Shown piece by piece: positions 54,201-63,904 of a stretch of 64,000 nucleotides of DNA. The stretch is taken from positions 1-64,000 of the forward strand of contig WNNJ02003522.1 of the NCBI GenBank assembly GCA_012934845.2, given 5' to 3'. The notes below the pieces were generated by a model, which saw only the letters and a program-made list of their open reading frames with translations, made no database searches and was not told the DNA's origin. This DNA comes from Pomphorhynchus laevis (lineage: Eukaryota; Acanthocephala; Palaeacanthocephala; Echinorhynchida; Pomphorhynchidae). How positions within the stretch are numbered: the stretch's first letter is position 1; each line of letters begins with the position of its first letter. The translations under genes were made by a program, and so were the position numbers.

Positions 54201-56435
54201 GCGAAATCAACTCGAGTCATCTTCCAACTCTAAATCTCATTGGAAAATCTTAAACTCAATTCTTTCACGATCATCTACACCTTATAATATAAATCCTGGA
54301 GAATTTTCCGCTTATCTACAAACTAAGCTATCTAATTTACTTTCCCTACTACCCATAGCCGCATTGTACCCTCTCTTCTCTTTAAATACTTCCCTCCCAG
54401 AGCTATTCCACCTTCTTCCCGTTTCATCTGATGAAGTTTCTTCGGTTCTGCTGTCATTACCTAATAAAACCTCTCCCTCTGACACGATTAACACTCACTT
54501 GCTTAAAAATATCTGCTCATCTATCTCAACCTTCCTAACCACATTGTTCAACTCGTCCATTCCGTAGCCGTACATTTCCTTCCATCTGGAAATGCGCCAC
54601 TGTTCGTCCTATCATCAAAAAGCAATCTCTCGACTCTTCACTACCATCTTCGTACCGTCCTATCTCACTTCTCCCAACCCTCTCTAAACTCCTTGAGCAT
54701 ATCGTTCTCAAGCAAGTTAATACATATATATTTTCCTCCAATTTATTTCCTCCCTTCCAAGCCGCTTTTCGCTCTAATTACTCAACTGAACTTGTCTGTA
54801 TTAAAGTTTATAACGACTTACTCATTCCCGCGATCATAAATTATGTAGTGTCATAGTTTCTCTTGATCTATCGTCTGCTTCGGACATCGTCGATCACTCG
54901 ATTCTTCTTTATCGCCTTCGTCATGATTGTGGCTTCTCTTTACCCACTGTATCATGGTTTTCTTCATATCTATCAAACCGTACATTTCGCGTCTATTCTA
55001 ACTCTTCTCTCTCCCATCCTACGTCCATTCCGTCCGGTGTTCCACAAGGCTTAGTATTAGGCCCTATGCTTTTCTCTTCTTCTCGGTGATTTGTCTTCGA
55101 TTTCTCATACATTTAACTTACATGTTATGCAATATGCTGATGACATTCTCATCTATGCTCATGCACCTGTTTATCGTATTCACGATCTTAGTGTTTCTGC
55201 TTTCGACTGTCTTGTCTCAATTTCCAATCATCTTTTATCCCTTCGATCCTACCTCGACGCCTCGGCTTAAAACCTCCCTCAGTATCATTAAATTCTACAA
55301 TTCTTCCTATCGTTGATAATCTCGTTTTTCTAGGCTTCCATTTCGACAACCGACTTTCACTTAAACCTTTCGTTAGAGATAAAGTACGCTCATCTACCTT
55401 GATACTCCGCAACCTCCGTCAAGTTCGTAGATTGATCGATTTCCCTTAATTTTCCAACTCACCCAAATCCACTCGTCTTCCCCATACGACGCATCGTCAA
55501 CGCAGCCGTCCGAATTCTCCTCCGTTTTCGTCGGTTTGATCATACATCCTACCATCTTGCTTCTCTCGATTTGCCTACAATTTACTGTCGTGTTCAAATT
55601 CGTCTTCTCTCGTCGCTTTCCGCCTTGTAACTTCTCATACCCCTTCATTTCTCGACCTTCCTTTTCTTGATAATTCTCGTCCTGTTAACTGTTCCTTGCG
55701 TTCCTGTAATTCACTTTTACATGTCCCAAACTACTCTACCTTCCTTAGACTCCGCTCATTCCTGGTGGCTGCTCCTCCATCGTGGAATTATCTGCCCATT
55801 CATATACGCCAATCAACTTCCCTGCAGTACTTCAAACACCAAATCCGATCCCATTTTAACAATTTATCCGCTTGATTTTTTCATTTTTTGTTAGTGGACT
55901 TGTAAGCGTACAGCTTGTACGCATTTGCCACATTAAATAAATCTGTATTATTGTTAATTATGTTTATATAAATTATTTATTTAAATAAAATTTAGTTTTT
56001 TATAATAACATTAAATAAGCGTAAATTTTATATTGACTATGACTGCTTATTCATAATGTCATAAAGCTTCTATCTACGAGAACCATGATATCCGCTGCGT
56101 ATTTTATAGTTAGTGGAATTGAGCCTAATCAAGGATGCGTTATCGCTAGAGGGCGACAAGGAATATTTAGCATAAAGAAAATGAACAGCACTAGTGAATT
56201 AATCAAAGAAGCCACACTAGTTCAAGGAAATGTTGATAAGACACAGAAACGTGGTCTCAATGTGATGGAACTTGTCCACATCTATATATTCAAATACAGA
56301 AAGTTAAGGAATATTACAGAAAATTTATACAACGCGTTTCAGATTTATCCAATAATCAGTAAGATCACAATTCATACAACTATAATGAGTGCAAGGATCG
56401 GACAGTTTTTGAACTACATACCATCTTGTAAATAA
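44475..56435 (+). CDS. Acid ceramidase / NAAA-like amidase, two recognisable exons, 5' end missing
   Basis: Ntn-hydrolase family that cleaves ceramides or N-acylethanolamines in lysosomes. The first exon, about 44475 to 45210, encodes CKATNWPPNES, VINLNLPAEIRWREIMMEHK, IKGIANTVG, SLCTSVIQYD with the autocatalytic nucleophile Cys, HIRNLDFG and YAGSIGSLTGVSIGRFAVSM. The second, 56067-56435, encodes LLSTRTMISAAYFIVSGIEP, NQGCVIARGR, LVQGNVDK and ISKITIHTTIMSARIGQF. Order and spacing follow human ASAH1/NAAA except for a shortened loop after VQGN, where DDRR is expected. No GT donor exists near the end of the first exon; a GC donor at 45211 (AAA|GCAATA) would keep frame and give YDK-LLSTRT, matching the family. 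The signal peptide and first exon were not found. The intervening 10.9 kb holds LINEs. It may be a live, diverged gene or be decaying. Confidence 0.75.
45288..45346 (+). ncRNA. Hammerhead ribozyme-like motif with consensus core
   Basis: CTGATGA at 45298-45304, stem II GTCAT-TGTG-ATGAC (45305-45318), GAAA (45319-45322), stem III ACGGTAT-CTA-ATACTGT with seven pairs (one G-U), then T at the cleavage position (GTT). Distal stem I is GGATGAT with ATCATCC. Three bases (GTA) separate stem I from CTGATGA without a partner, so folding near the cleavage site is uncertain. The flank after 45346 is the reverse complement of the flank before the 31.1 kb copy. Confidence 0.6.
46960..47190 (-). mobile_element. 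Decayed LINE fragment
   Basis: Minus strand: LVVNIQKTKI near 47185, then in another frame KYFGVYLTSTWLFRSNPLRT KACKVLCTT. This is the K-LGV-LTS-L-F---L--KA pattern after the RT. GC-rich minus-strand sequence down to about 45850 may be its 3' part. It lies in the large ceramidase-like intron. Confidence 0.5.
47392..47600. repeat. Repeat family copy, permuted relative to 18.2 kb
   Basis: Order here: GGATAATAAACAATATGTTT, TGTATTTGGCCCCTCTGTTA TG, GTCGAGGAATAGGGACCGAA ACCTGATAACATAGCAG, GATGACCTCTAATTCTTATA C, AGTCAATTCATAAAAATGG. CTGTTATG and CATAGCAG form an 8-bp stem around the centre. Confidence 0.55.
48766..50340 (-). mobile_element. CR1-group LINE 5' part (ORF1 remnant and APE endonuclease)
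   Basis: Minus strand 49804-49340 reads FANTLHPNLIALSETWLHVN, ISIPGYFVARADRTFSKGGG, VILYVKQPL, LFYRSTRS and VIVLEDFNMPHIDRN, an APE-type endonuclease. It continues in another frame at 49321-48977 (NLDICLSRENSL, PPIDHSDHCAISIVLS) with the SDH catalytic box, then 49014-48766 (SFKSSIKSYTTHIWFDSYIK). An ORF1-like remnant with QLRHLKIVADSSETCSQIIR lies at about 50110-50030. The reverse transcriptase is absent. At least two frame breaks. Confidence 0.7.
50930..52385 (+). mobile_element. CR1/L2-group LINE, copy 1 (RT half and 3' end)
   Basis: RT words: LSSAFDIVDHS, FCGVPQGSVLGPMLFSLLLG, MQYADDILIYDHAPAHRIHD, LVLNPDKSKIVW, LGFHFDYHLSLKPFV, then a C-terminus with DYCLSLFANSPKSIIIPLQR and LPFLDDTRPTSLSLRSRHTL. 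The open frame 51405-52193 is intact over 262 codons; an upstream in-frame TGA sits in NDLLIS-stop-DKAL. The 3' tail has the hairpin GCGTGCGCTGGCACGC, then ATTTGCCACGTTAAAATAAA. Truncated at the 5' end. It is very similar to copy 3. Confidence 0.8.
52386..55945 (+). mobile_element. CR1/L2-group LINE, copy 2, longer but more decayed
   Basis: Lies directly after the 3' end of copy 1. ORF1 remnant: PLPRNRFPSRDRCIIISNLK LF near 52650. Endonuclease: LSLFNIRFILHKVNLLLDIF, LDILCITESWHSDSDD (53112-53312). Middle: SLRRSHLILIRTKRTLFWRN Q. RT: HLLKNICSSISTFLTTLFNS S, MLCNMLMTFSSMLMH read in a shifted frame for MQYADDILIYAHA at about 55130. The tail AAGCGTACAGCTTGTACGCA TTTGCCACATTAAA ends near 55940. 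Many stops and shifts. Confidence 0.75.
56067..56435 (+). CDS. Ceramidase-like terminal exon
   Basis: Acceptor CATAAAG before 56067; stop TAA at 56433. Encodes the strand with NQGCVIARGR and the final TIHTTIMSARIGQFLNYIPS CK. After the stop, 56605-56660 contains DYLLDYNKSLIKS followed by GTCAATAAAATAA. This resembles the end of the first ceramidase exon and may be a duplicated scrap. Confidence 0.75.
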   Translation, partial: LLSTRTMISAAYFIVSGIEPNQGCVIARGRQGIFSIKKMNSTSELIKEATLVQGNVDKTQKRGLNVMELVHIYIFKYRKLRNITENLYNAFQIYPIISKITIHTTIMSARIGQFLNYIPSCK

Positions 56436-56689
56436 ATGTTACCGCTGTTTGAAAATATTTTTACACGAATATTATTGTTAAATAATTTTAATTTGTAAAT
56501 TAAAAATGACACCTTTTTAACAGCATTGGTTTATGTTATAACAGAAATTGATCATGATATTTAATAGCAATATAATGTACATTTAAGCCCTTATTATTGC
56601 TATGCAGAGTATAACCCACAAGGATTATTTACTCGATTACAACAAATCATTGATAAAGTCAATAAAATAAATTAAAAGTAAGGCGATAC

Positions 56690-57300
56690 TCGAAGACACG
56701 GGCTGCTACAATAATTAAGAACATCCACTAGAAAACTAGATACGGGTAGTGCAATCAAATCGCAAGGAATACCGTTCCAATCTCGTAATGCTCTGTAGGA
56801 TAATCAAGATGATGTGTTACTTGATCCATGTTTACAATTTATCAGATAAAACGAGTGTCCCTATGGCACCGTCTTCTATTTGTTACCACACATTGTTGTG
56901 GATACCCGTGAATTCACTTTCACATAAAGTAAAATAGTAAAATATCTAGGTACATTAACCTGAAACGGACACTATTAGCATTCACCGCAAGTAGGCGTTG
57001 TAAATAGCTCAGATTTGAAATTTCAGTGTATAATTTGCTACCACGTCGTAGAATACATTCTAAACTGTTAGCTGGAAAATTCGCTTGGAAACTGTATTCT
57101 AAATGAAAACGTACTAGATATTTATAAAAGACGCCAAATCATGAAGGTGATAGGTGCGAAAGAACATTCTTAATAATGTAAAGTTTTCTGTTAGCTTCAG
57201 CACATATCCGAGCAGTGCCAACTTTAGTTCTCAAGATTCGATTCCAAATTATTCCCAAATCGCCCAAAGCGCATATGACCACATTTTAGCACATTAATCA
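56690..57300 (-). mobile_element. Old CR1 copy, C-terminal part (split from 63905-64000)
   Basis: Minus strand from 57300: LINVLKCGHMRFGRF, then LGIIWNRILRT, FHLEYSFQANF, SLECILRRGSKLYTEISNLS YLQRL, and near 56780 YRALRDWNGIPCDLIALPVS SFLVDVLNY. These align in order with the intact CR1 ORF2 at 63.1-63.77 kb (KINVDKCGHMKLGRR, LESILRRGSRMCMDGSYSY, SHRALNAWNTLPGEIACTKD). Several frame changes. Confidence 0.75.
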
Positions 57301-57303
57301 GAC

Positions 57304-59252
57304 GTGATTTCCGCTCGATCACTCCGTCTTTCCGTGATTCCTATCTTGCTCTTCGCCGTTCTCATCTCAACCTACTACGTACCAAATGCAACTCCTTCTG
57401 GCAGCATAAAATCATCACTTCATTCAACTCTAAGACTCTCTGGCGTACTTTTAACTCAATCTTTGCTCGCTCTTCTTCGCCGTACAACATCAATGCCAAT
57501 GATTATTCGTCATTTCTTCAGACTAAAGTGTCCACGTTGCTCTCTCACACCCCGTCTACATCCTATCCCACTCTGCCCAGTCTAATCTCATCCTTCCGGA
57601 ACTCTTTCATCTTCTCCCTGTCTCACCTACAGAAGTATCATCTGTCCTCATGTCCTTGCCCAACAAAACCTCACCTGCCGATCCCCTGCCTACTCACATA
57701 TTAAAATCTATATGCTCATCGATATCCCCATTTCTCACAACCTTGTTTAACTCGTCCATCCGCAGTCGTATCTTCCCTTCACACTGGAAATCCGCAATCG
57801 TTCGTCCCCTCCCTTAAGAAACAATCGCTCGACCCCTCCCTTTTTCTAGCTATCGACCTATTTCACTACTTCCTACTCTTTCTAAGCTCTTAGAACGCCT
57901 CATCTTAATACAGATCAACGCTTATATCCTCTGATCCATTCTGTACCATCCTGTACAATCCGCTTTTCGCTCTAATCACTCCACAGATATCGCCTGCATA
58001 AAAGTTTACAACGACTTACTCATTTCTTGAGACAAGGCTCTATATAGTGTACTCATCTCCCTCAACCTCTCCTCCGCCTTCGACATTGTTGATCACTCCG
58101 TCCTCCTTTCTCGACTTCGTTATGATTACGAATTTTCTTCCTCCTCCGTAGCATGGTCTGCCTCATATCTATCCGACCGTTCATTTCGCGTCTGTTCTAA
58201 TTCATCATCCTCCTCTCCCATCCCTAATTTTTGCGGGGTCCCACAAGGTTCAGTCCTAGGTCCCCTGCTTTTCTCTCTTCTGCTTGGCGATCTATCTCCG
58301 TTTATCAAACCTTACTCCTTTAACGTCATGCAATACGCCGATGACATCCTCATCTATGATCATGCACCCGCACATCGCATACACGATATCGGTATTTCTG
58401 CCTCGAACTGTCTTTCTTCTATCTACAAACGTATCTCCAATCTCCATCCCGTTCTAAACCCCGACAAGTATAAAATAGTGTGGATCCTCCCCCCATAAAC
58501 CAAACATATTTCCTCCCACTGTATCTTTTGCCTCATCGATCATCTCAATAGTACACAATTTCACTTTCTTAGGCTTCCATTTCGATGATCACCTTTCCCT
58601 TAAACCCTTCGTCCGTGACAAGGTCCGCTCATCTAACTTAATTCTCCGTGACATCCGCCGTATCCGCCCCCTTATCGACTTCCGTTCTTGTATGTCTCTT
58701 CTTTCATCGCTTCTTTTCCCTAAAATCGATTACTGCCTTAGCCTTTTCGCCAATTCTCCAAAATCCATCATCCTACCCCTACAACGAATAATCAACACCG
58801 CCGTTCGAGTGCTCTTTCGTCTCCGTCGCTTCGACCACACATCCACATATTTTGCCCAAATCTCCTTGGCCCACCATCCACATCCGCATCAAACTACCGC
58901 CTTCTTCTCGTTACCTTTCGTCTCATCGCTGTCGGCTCCCCATCGTTCATCAACCTTCCTTTCTTAGACGATACTCGCCCCACCTCGCTATCGCTTCGTT
59001 CCTGTCATACCCTCTTACTCCACGTTCCTAATTACTCCAACAACTACGGTCTCCGATCCTTCCTCGTCGCCGCCTCACTCGCCTGGAATCAACTCCCTCT
59101 CGACGTCCGCCGCGCTCCCTCCTTTATCACATTCATACACCTTCTACGTGCACACCTTCTCAACACATGATTTACATTTATGTTTTGTTGTGGTCATGTA
59201 AGCGTGCGCTGGCACGCATTTGCCACGTTAAAATAAATCCTTTTTTTAACCG
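57304..59252 (+). mobile_element. CR1/L2-group LINE, copy 3
   Basis: Starts 5'-truncated at RSLRLSVIPILLF (frame-shifted RDSYLALRRSHLNLLRTKCN SF), then runs through the RT. From about 57800 to the end it is nearly identical to copy 1, including the TGA in NDLLIS-stop-DKAL. Its own differences include frame changes near 58495 and 58880. Same 3' hairpin tail. Confidence 0.8.
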
Positions 59253-59637
59253 GTTTGAAAACTCCATTCATAAATTTTATTAACTTAATTTATCACGTTA
59301 AAAAAAGTATTGATTATTAAAGTTCTTACAATTACAGAAAAGTTGCAGATTACAGTTGCAGATTCCAGTCTTTCACCTTAAAAAAATTTGGTTTCTGATA
59401 AACATACAATTACAGTTCCAGATTACAGTTGCAGATTACAGAAAAATTTGGTTTCTCATAAACATACAATTATAATTTGAGCTTATAATTCCGAATTGGG
59501 CGATTAGAAATTGATAGATTCGCTTGATTGATGTTAGGACTCGAGCAATCCTAGAAAATATTTTCGTTTCTTATAAACATACAAGTTTCAAATTCTAAGC
59601 TGCTAACAAATAACTATTTACACATACAAATTTCACA

Positions 59638-60708
59638 ATGAAGAAAGCAAATTCGAAGAGAGCGTCAAACACTATACATATCACGCAACATCGTAATGCG
59701 TATAAGCGGCTAGAGGTCGAATGCTGCAATAAAGGCTGTGAAGTGTGGTCTATTGTCGACATTCCTTTAAATACCGAGTCGTCACTCAAGAGCAAGGACT
59801 TTTATTGCGGCTTTTGTTCTGCTACAATGATTTCGGCCCTCCAAATGAAACTAGTGCAAGATATGGTTTGTGATGTGAATTGTTGTGATATATCGTTACC
59901 TATCAACTTAAATGACGTTCGTGTCTCTCAAGACAGCACGGACCATCAAACTTCGATAAACACTTGTACCGTTAATCCTGTCGTTAAGCTGCCATTAGAT
60001 GACAGTTCAACTCCTGACCTATGTGAACCGAGGATTGAATTACCTTCACTGTCATCTACGCATCAGCACGATAATACTTCAAATGTCGAACTTCAAATGC
60101 TGTCATCCTTTCAGGACAAAGAAAAATCGGTCATTCATGTTGAACAAACTACACCAGCTGTAAACAAAGGAAGGGTATGGCGCAACACTCTATTGCAACC
60201 TACACGAAACGCTGGATCGACATACCATCAATTGGGTGAAATCAGAGGTAGCGATTCGAGTGGGGCCATCGATAGAAAACAGAAGGCCAAAAATAAGAAT
60301 AAATCAGGAAATTATTTACCTTCAAATGGTCAGAGCATTTCTTTGGACAACGCTCCTTCTACAAACTACCGTTCGCATCCAGATAGGTCTTGCAATATCT
60401 TATTTAGTGGTATCGCTGAATCAAAGGCCAGTAACTCACAAACACGTATGAATGATGATGTGTCCAGCCTCCGTACTGTGTTCTGTCAGTTACTCTTAGA
60501 AGGTGATGAGAAGCTAGTTTCTACTCTGAAGGTTACAAAGTTGTTTCGACTTGGAAAAAAGGTGGTAGAGAAACCAAGATTGTTGAAAGTTGTATTATCT
60601 TCCGCAAAACATGCAGACCTTTTGCTCAAACGTGGTTTTCGACTTAAAGATTATCCACATCGTATTCTTAAGGATCTGAGTCTCGAAGATCGTTTAAAGT
60701 TGAAATAA
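59638..60708 (+). CDS. CR1 LINE ORF1 (zinc-binding, nucleic-acid chaperone-like)
   Basis: 356 codons. The N-terminus has a C-C--C...C--C pattern (VECCNKGCEVWSIVDIP, FYCGFCSATM) like the PHD-type or zinc domains of CR1 ORF1. The C-terminal third has ILFSGIAES, LRTVFCQLLLEGDEKLVSTL KVTKLFRLGK, RLLKVVLSSAKHADLLLKRG, an RRM-like region. The frame stays open for about 40 more codons past the TAA at 60706 (AKTVLRNRLSEGETNLYIRN F), with sense that fits the family, so this stop may be a recent C-to-T change (CAA to TAA). Confidence 0.75.
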   Translation: MKKANSKRASNTIHITQHRNAYKRLEVECCNKGCEVWSIVDIPLNTESSLKSKDFYCGFCSATMISALQMKLVQDMVCDVNCCDISLPINLNDVRVSQDSTDHQTSINTCTVNPVVKLPLDDSSTPDLCEPRIELPSLSSTHQHDNTSNVELQMLSSFQDKEKSVIHVEQTTPAVNKGRVWRNTLLQPTRNAGSTYHQLGEIRGSDSSGAIDRKQKAKNKNKSGNYLPSNGQSISLDNAPSTNYRSHPDRSCNILFSGIAESKASNSQTRMNDDVSSLRTVFCQLLLEGDEKLVSTLKVTKLFRLGKKVVEKPRLLKVVLSSAKHADLLLKRGFRLKDYPHRILKDLSLEDRLKLK

Positions 60709-60782
60709 GCAAAAACAGTATTACGAAACCGGCTATCTGAAGGTGAAACGAACTTATACATACGAAATTTTCAGGTTGTCAG

Positions 60783-63700
60783 GTGGCACCCAGTAGTTCG
60801 TTGGAATCCCATAACGATCAACAGCGTCACTTAGCAGTATCCAGTTTGAATTTTGCTAGTTCGTCTGGAAAAGGTAGTTTCAACAGTCATTCATCGCAAC
60901 TCTTGGGTAACGTTAGTTTCAATTCTGATCTGGGACACTTAGTTTCATTCAGCAAATTATTCACCGTTCCTAGTAATCCCTTACCACAACCCACACGCTA
61001 TTTATCGATTGGGTATTCTAATCTTCGTAGTTTGCCTGCTCAAATAGTGGAGTTGAAGTATCACATGCTTTCTCATTCGTATGACATTTTCTGCGTTGCT
61101 GAGTCCTGGTTGCATCAATATATTGTCGATACCACTGTGAACATTCCTGGTTTTCGCCTTATACGAAGCGACAGGATATCAGGTAGGCGAGGTGGCGGTG
61201 TCGCCGCGTATGTCAGAGAAAATTTCCTCATATCTGAGGTGTTGAATATTTGTGACCCTTGTGGGTCTTTTGAGACTCTATGCTTCCGTATTGATCACTC
61301 AGCGACCAGTATGAATTTTTGCGTCGTGTATCGATCTCCGTCAGTAATTGCAGACACTGATCAACTAAAACTTATTTTACAATCGGTATGTTCCTCCCCT
61401 CACTTTATTCTTTTGGGCGATTTTAATCTTCCACGATCTAGATGGTCAGACTATGTCTTTTCTGATGGTAGTTCCACGGAAAGGGAAATATCTGAGTTCC
61501 TTGCTGAGGAACTCATGCTGATTCAGCATGTACAAGAACCAACTTGCTTAACTTCAAGATCGGATTCGGTACTTGATCTGGTGTTTTCCAGATATGTAGG
61601 AGACATAATCAAAGTTGATCATCTCCCTCCTTTAGGAAGTAGTGACCACTGCTTGCTCTCCTTGACGGCTGTCCCTTATTCCAGATTCTGTCCACCTTGT
61701 TCAAAAACTTACAAACGTCATTGGTCGAAAGTGAGAAGAGAAGATGTTTTGAGAGTTTACAACCAATTCCCGTGTACTTTTATGAACACGGACAAGCTAT
61801 CATTGAATATGATCACTGATTACCTACATAAATTATCTGATATTCTTGCCCCTATGCGCGAATCCTCTTATGCTGCTAAGTCACCTGCATGGATAGATTC
61901 CAACGTCAGACAACTAATAAGTTCAAGAAATTGTTTATGGAAGCTTCAGCGTTCTGATTCTAGTTTCTCTGCCAGATATAAATATGTTCGAAATCTTTGT
62001 ACTAGAGTGAAAGCAACAAAACGATGTGCATTCGAATCGTATATCGCTAATAATGTAACACGGAATCCAAAACTATTCTGGGCCTATGTTCGTCGCAACA
62101 GAACCCTTAATACAGAAATCAAGTATGTCCTTAATGCGGAGGGATGTATGATAAATTCTCAGAGTGGTATTGTGGAATGCCTTGCTACGTCTTTTTCGAT
62201 ACCGACAAATAATTCACAAAGAGCTTCTATCACTTCGCATGGTGTAGCATTAAAGCAATCTTCGCGTTTTCTTCCAGTAACGATTAGTGAGATTGTAAGT
62301 CAGCTTGATCAGCTTGACCCATTTAGCTCTACTGGCCCTGATGACATTTCTCCGTTTCTCTTGAAGAATTTATCTAGATATTTGGCTCCTTCCCTTCTTG
62401 CTATTTTTGAGAACAGTTTGACCAGTGGATGTGTTCCTGAAGTCTGGAAAACTGCCATCGTAGTTCCGATCCCAAAGAAAACCATTGCAACGGCTTGTAC
62501 TGACTATAGACCAATCAGCCTGACTAGTTCTCTATGCAAAGTGCTTGAAAAGTTGATCGCCACCCGGATCAGGCATCACTTGAGGGAACTCGGAATAATG
62601 TCGTCTTCTCAGCACGGTTTCCTCCCTGGTCGTTCCTGCTTAACAAACTTATTGACTTCACGCGAAATGTGGGTTGAGGCGGTCAGTCGCGGCCAATCAA
62701 TTAATGTGGTATTCATTGACTTTTCAAGAGCATTCGATCGGGTGCCGCATGAGAGCTTGGTAGCATTACTATTTAACTACGGCATTCCTGTAATGTTGTG
62801 TAATTGGATTCAAGATTTCCTACGTCATCGTTTCTTTAGGGTGAGAGTTGGCACCCATCTTTCCACTTCCAGACGCGTTTACTGTGGTGTTCCGCAAGGT
62901 ACCGTACTAGGACCTCTGCTGTTTATTGTGTTCCTTAACGATTTGTTGCTGCGGATTCAGAGTCCCTGTCTTGCTTTTGCTGACGACCTCAAAATATGGT
63001 CTGTAGATGATATTGATCCGCTTGGCATTTCCCTGCAGGAAGACCTTAATGAAATATATCAATGGAGTGAGGCTACTGGTATGAAGATCAATGTTGACAA
63101 ATGCGGCCACATGAAATTAGGAAGGCGTTGCGATGACCGTCGTTTTCGCCTCGGAACTTCAATTCTTAATGTCGTCATGGAGTATAGGGATCTGGGTGTC
63201 ATGGTGCATAGGACATTGAAATCCCGATCAAATACAGAGTTTGCCCATAGCAAGGCTTTGCGAGCTATGTACTGCGTCAAAAATGCATTTAATCGTATTA
63301 ATCCATACGTCTTCAAACGGCTTTACTGCGCTCTTGTTCGCCCGCATATAGAGTACTGCGTGCAAGCAGTTTTTCCATACACTAAGAAAGAGTTCAATAG
63401 ACTAGAGTCAATCCTTCGTAGAGGTTCTCGAATGTGTATGGATGGATCATATTCATATCGTGAACGGCTTGAATTTCTAAAGATACCATCTTTGGGTCAG
63501 AGGCTATATTACCTAGACCTTGTTGCATTATGGCGAATGGTAAATGGGATAGATGGTTTTCCCTCGTGCTATGTTAAAGTTTGTTCTCAGACGCATCGTG
63601 GCCACCCGTTGAAACTATTTAAGTTTCCCCATGGTAAAGTAGTGAGTTTGGCTAGGCTCTCACATCGAGCATTAAACGCCTGGAACACGTTGCCAGGAGA

Positions 63701-63794
63701 AATAGCATGTACCAAGGACTTATCTCAATTTAAAGTTCAACTTCGTCAGTGGATTAACGATCATGGCATTCCGAATGTATACAATATTATGTAA
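60783..63794 (+). CDS. CR1 LINE ORF2: APE endonuclease and reverse transcriptase
   Basis: 1003 codons uninterrupted. Residues 75-290 are the endonuclease: SIGYSNLRSLPAQ, FCVAESWLHQ, GRRGGGVAAYVRENF, VVYRSPS, LLGDFNLPRSRW, LVFSRYV, GSSDHCLLSL. Residues about 555-830 are the RT: VVPIPKK, DYRPISLTSSLCKVLEKLIA, QHGFLPGRSCLTNLL, VVFIDFSRAFDRVPH, GVPQGTVLGPLLFIVFLND, CLAFADDLKIW. The C-terminal region has LESILRRGSRM and AWNTLP. The open frame begins at a non-ATG codon (GTG); it is open upstream to 60747 and overlaps the extended ORF1 frame, suggesting translation by reinitiation or read-through. Confidence 0.88.
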   Translation: MAPSSSLESHNDQQRHLAVSSLNFASSSGKGSFNSHSSQLLGNVSFNSDLGHLVSFSKLFTVPSNPLPQPTRYLSIGYSNLRSLPAQIVELKYHMLSHSYDIFCVAESWLHQYIVDTTVNIPGFRLIRSDRISGRRGGGVAAYVRENFLISEVLNICDPCGSFETLCFRIDHSATSMNFCVVYRSPSVIADTDQLKLILQSVCSSPHFILLGDFNLPRSRWSDYVFSDGSSTEREISEFLAEELMLIQHVQEPTCLTSRSDSVLDLVFSRYVGDIIKVDHLPPLGSSDHCLLSLTAVPYSRFCPPCSKTYKRHWSKVRREDVLRVYNQFPCTFMNTDKLSLNMITDYLHKLSDILAPMRESSYAAKSPAWIDSNVRQLISSRNCLWKLQRSDSSFSARYKYVRNLCTRVKATKRCAFESYIANNVTRNPKLFWAYVRRNRTLNTEIKYVLNAEGCMINSQSGIVECLATSFSIPTNNSQRASITSHGVALKQSSRFLPVTISEIVSQLDQLDPFSSTGPDDISPFLLKNLSRYLAPSLLAIFENSLTSGCVPEVWKTAIVVPIPKKTIATACTDYRPISLTSSLCKVLEKLIATRIRHHLRELGIMSSSQHGFLPGRSCLTNLLTSREMWVEAVSRGQSINVVFIDFSRAFDRVPHESLVALLFNYGIPVMLCNWIQDFLRHRFFRVRVGTHLSTSRRVYCGVPQGTVLGPLLFIVFLNDLLLRIQSPCLAFADDLKIWSVDDIDPLGISLQEDLNEIYQWSEATGMKINVDKCGHMKLGRRCDDRRFRLGTSILNVVMEYRDLGVMVHRTLKSRSNTEFAHSKALRAMYCVKNAFNRINPYVFKRLYCALVRPHIEYCVQAVFPYTKKEFNRLESILRRGSRMCMDGSYSYRERLEFLKIPSLGQRLYYLDLVALWRMVNGIDGFPSCYVKVCSQTHRGHPLKLFKFPHGKVVSLARLSHRALNAWNTLPGEIACTKDLSQFKVQLRQWINDHGIPNVYNIM

Positions 63795-63904
63795 CCGCTA
63801 TTAACTTTTTTTTTCTTCTTTTCTTTTCTTTTTTATTTCCTATGTGATCAGTTGAAACAGCCATTTGGCTATAACTTGTAATACTAATAATAATAATAAT
63901 AACT

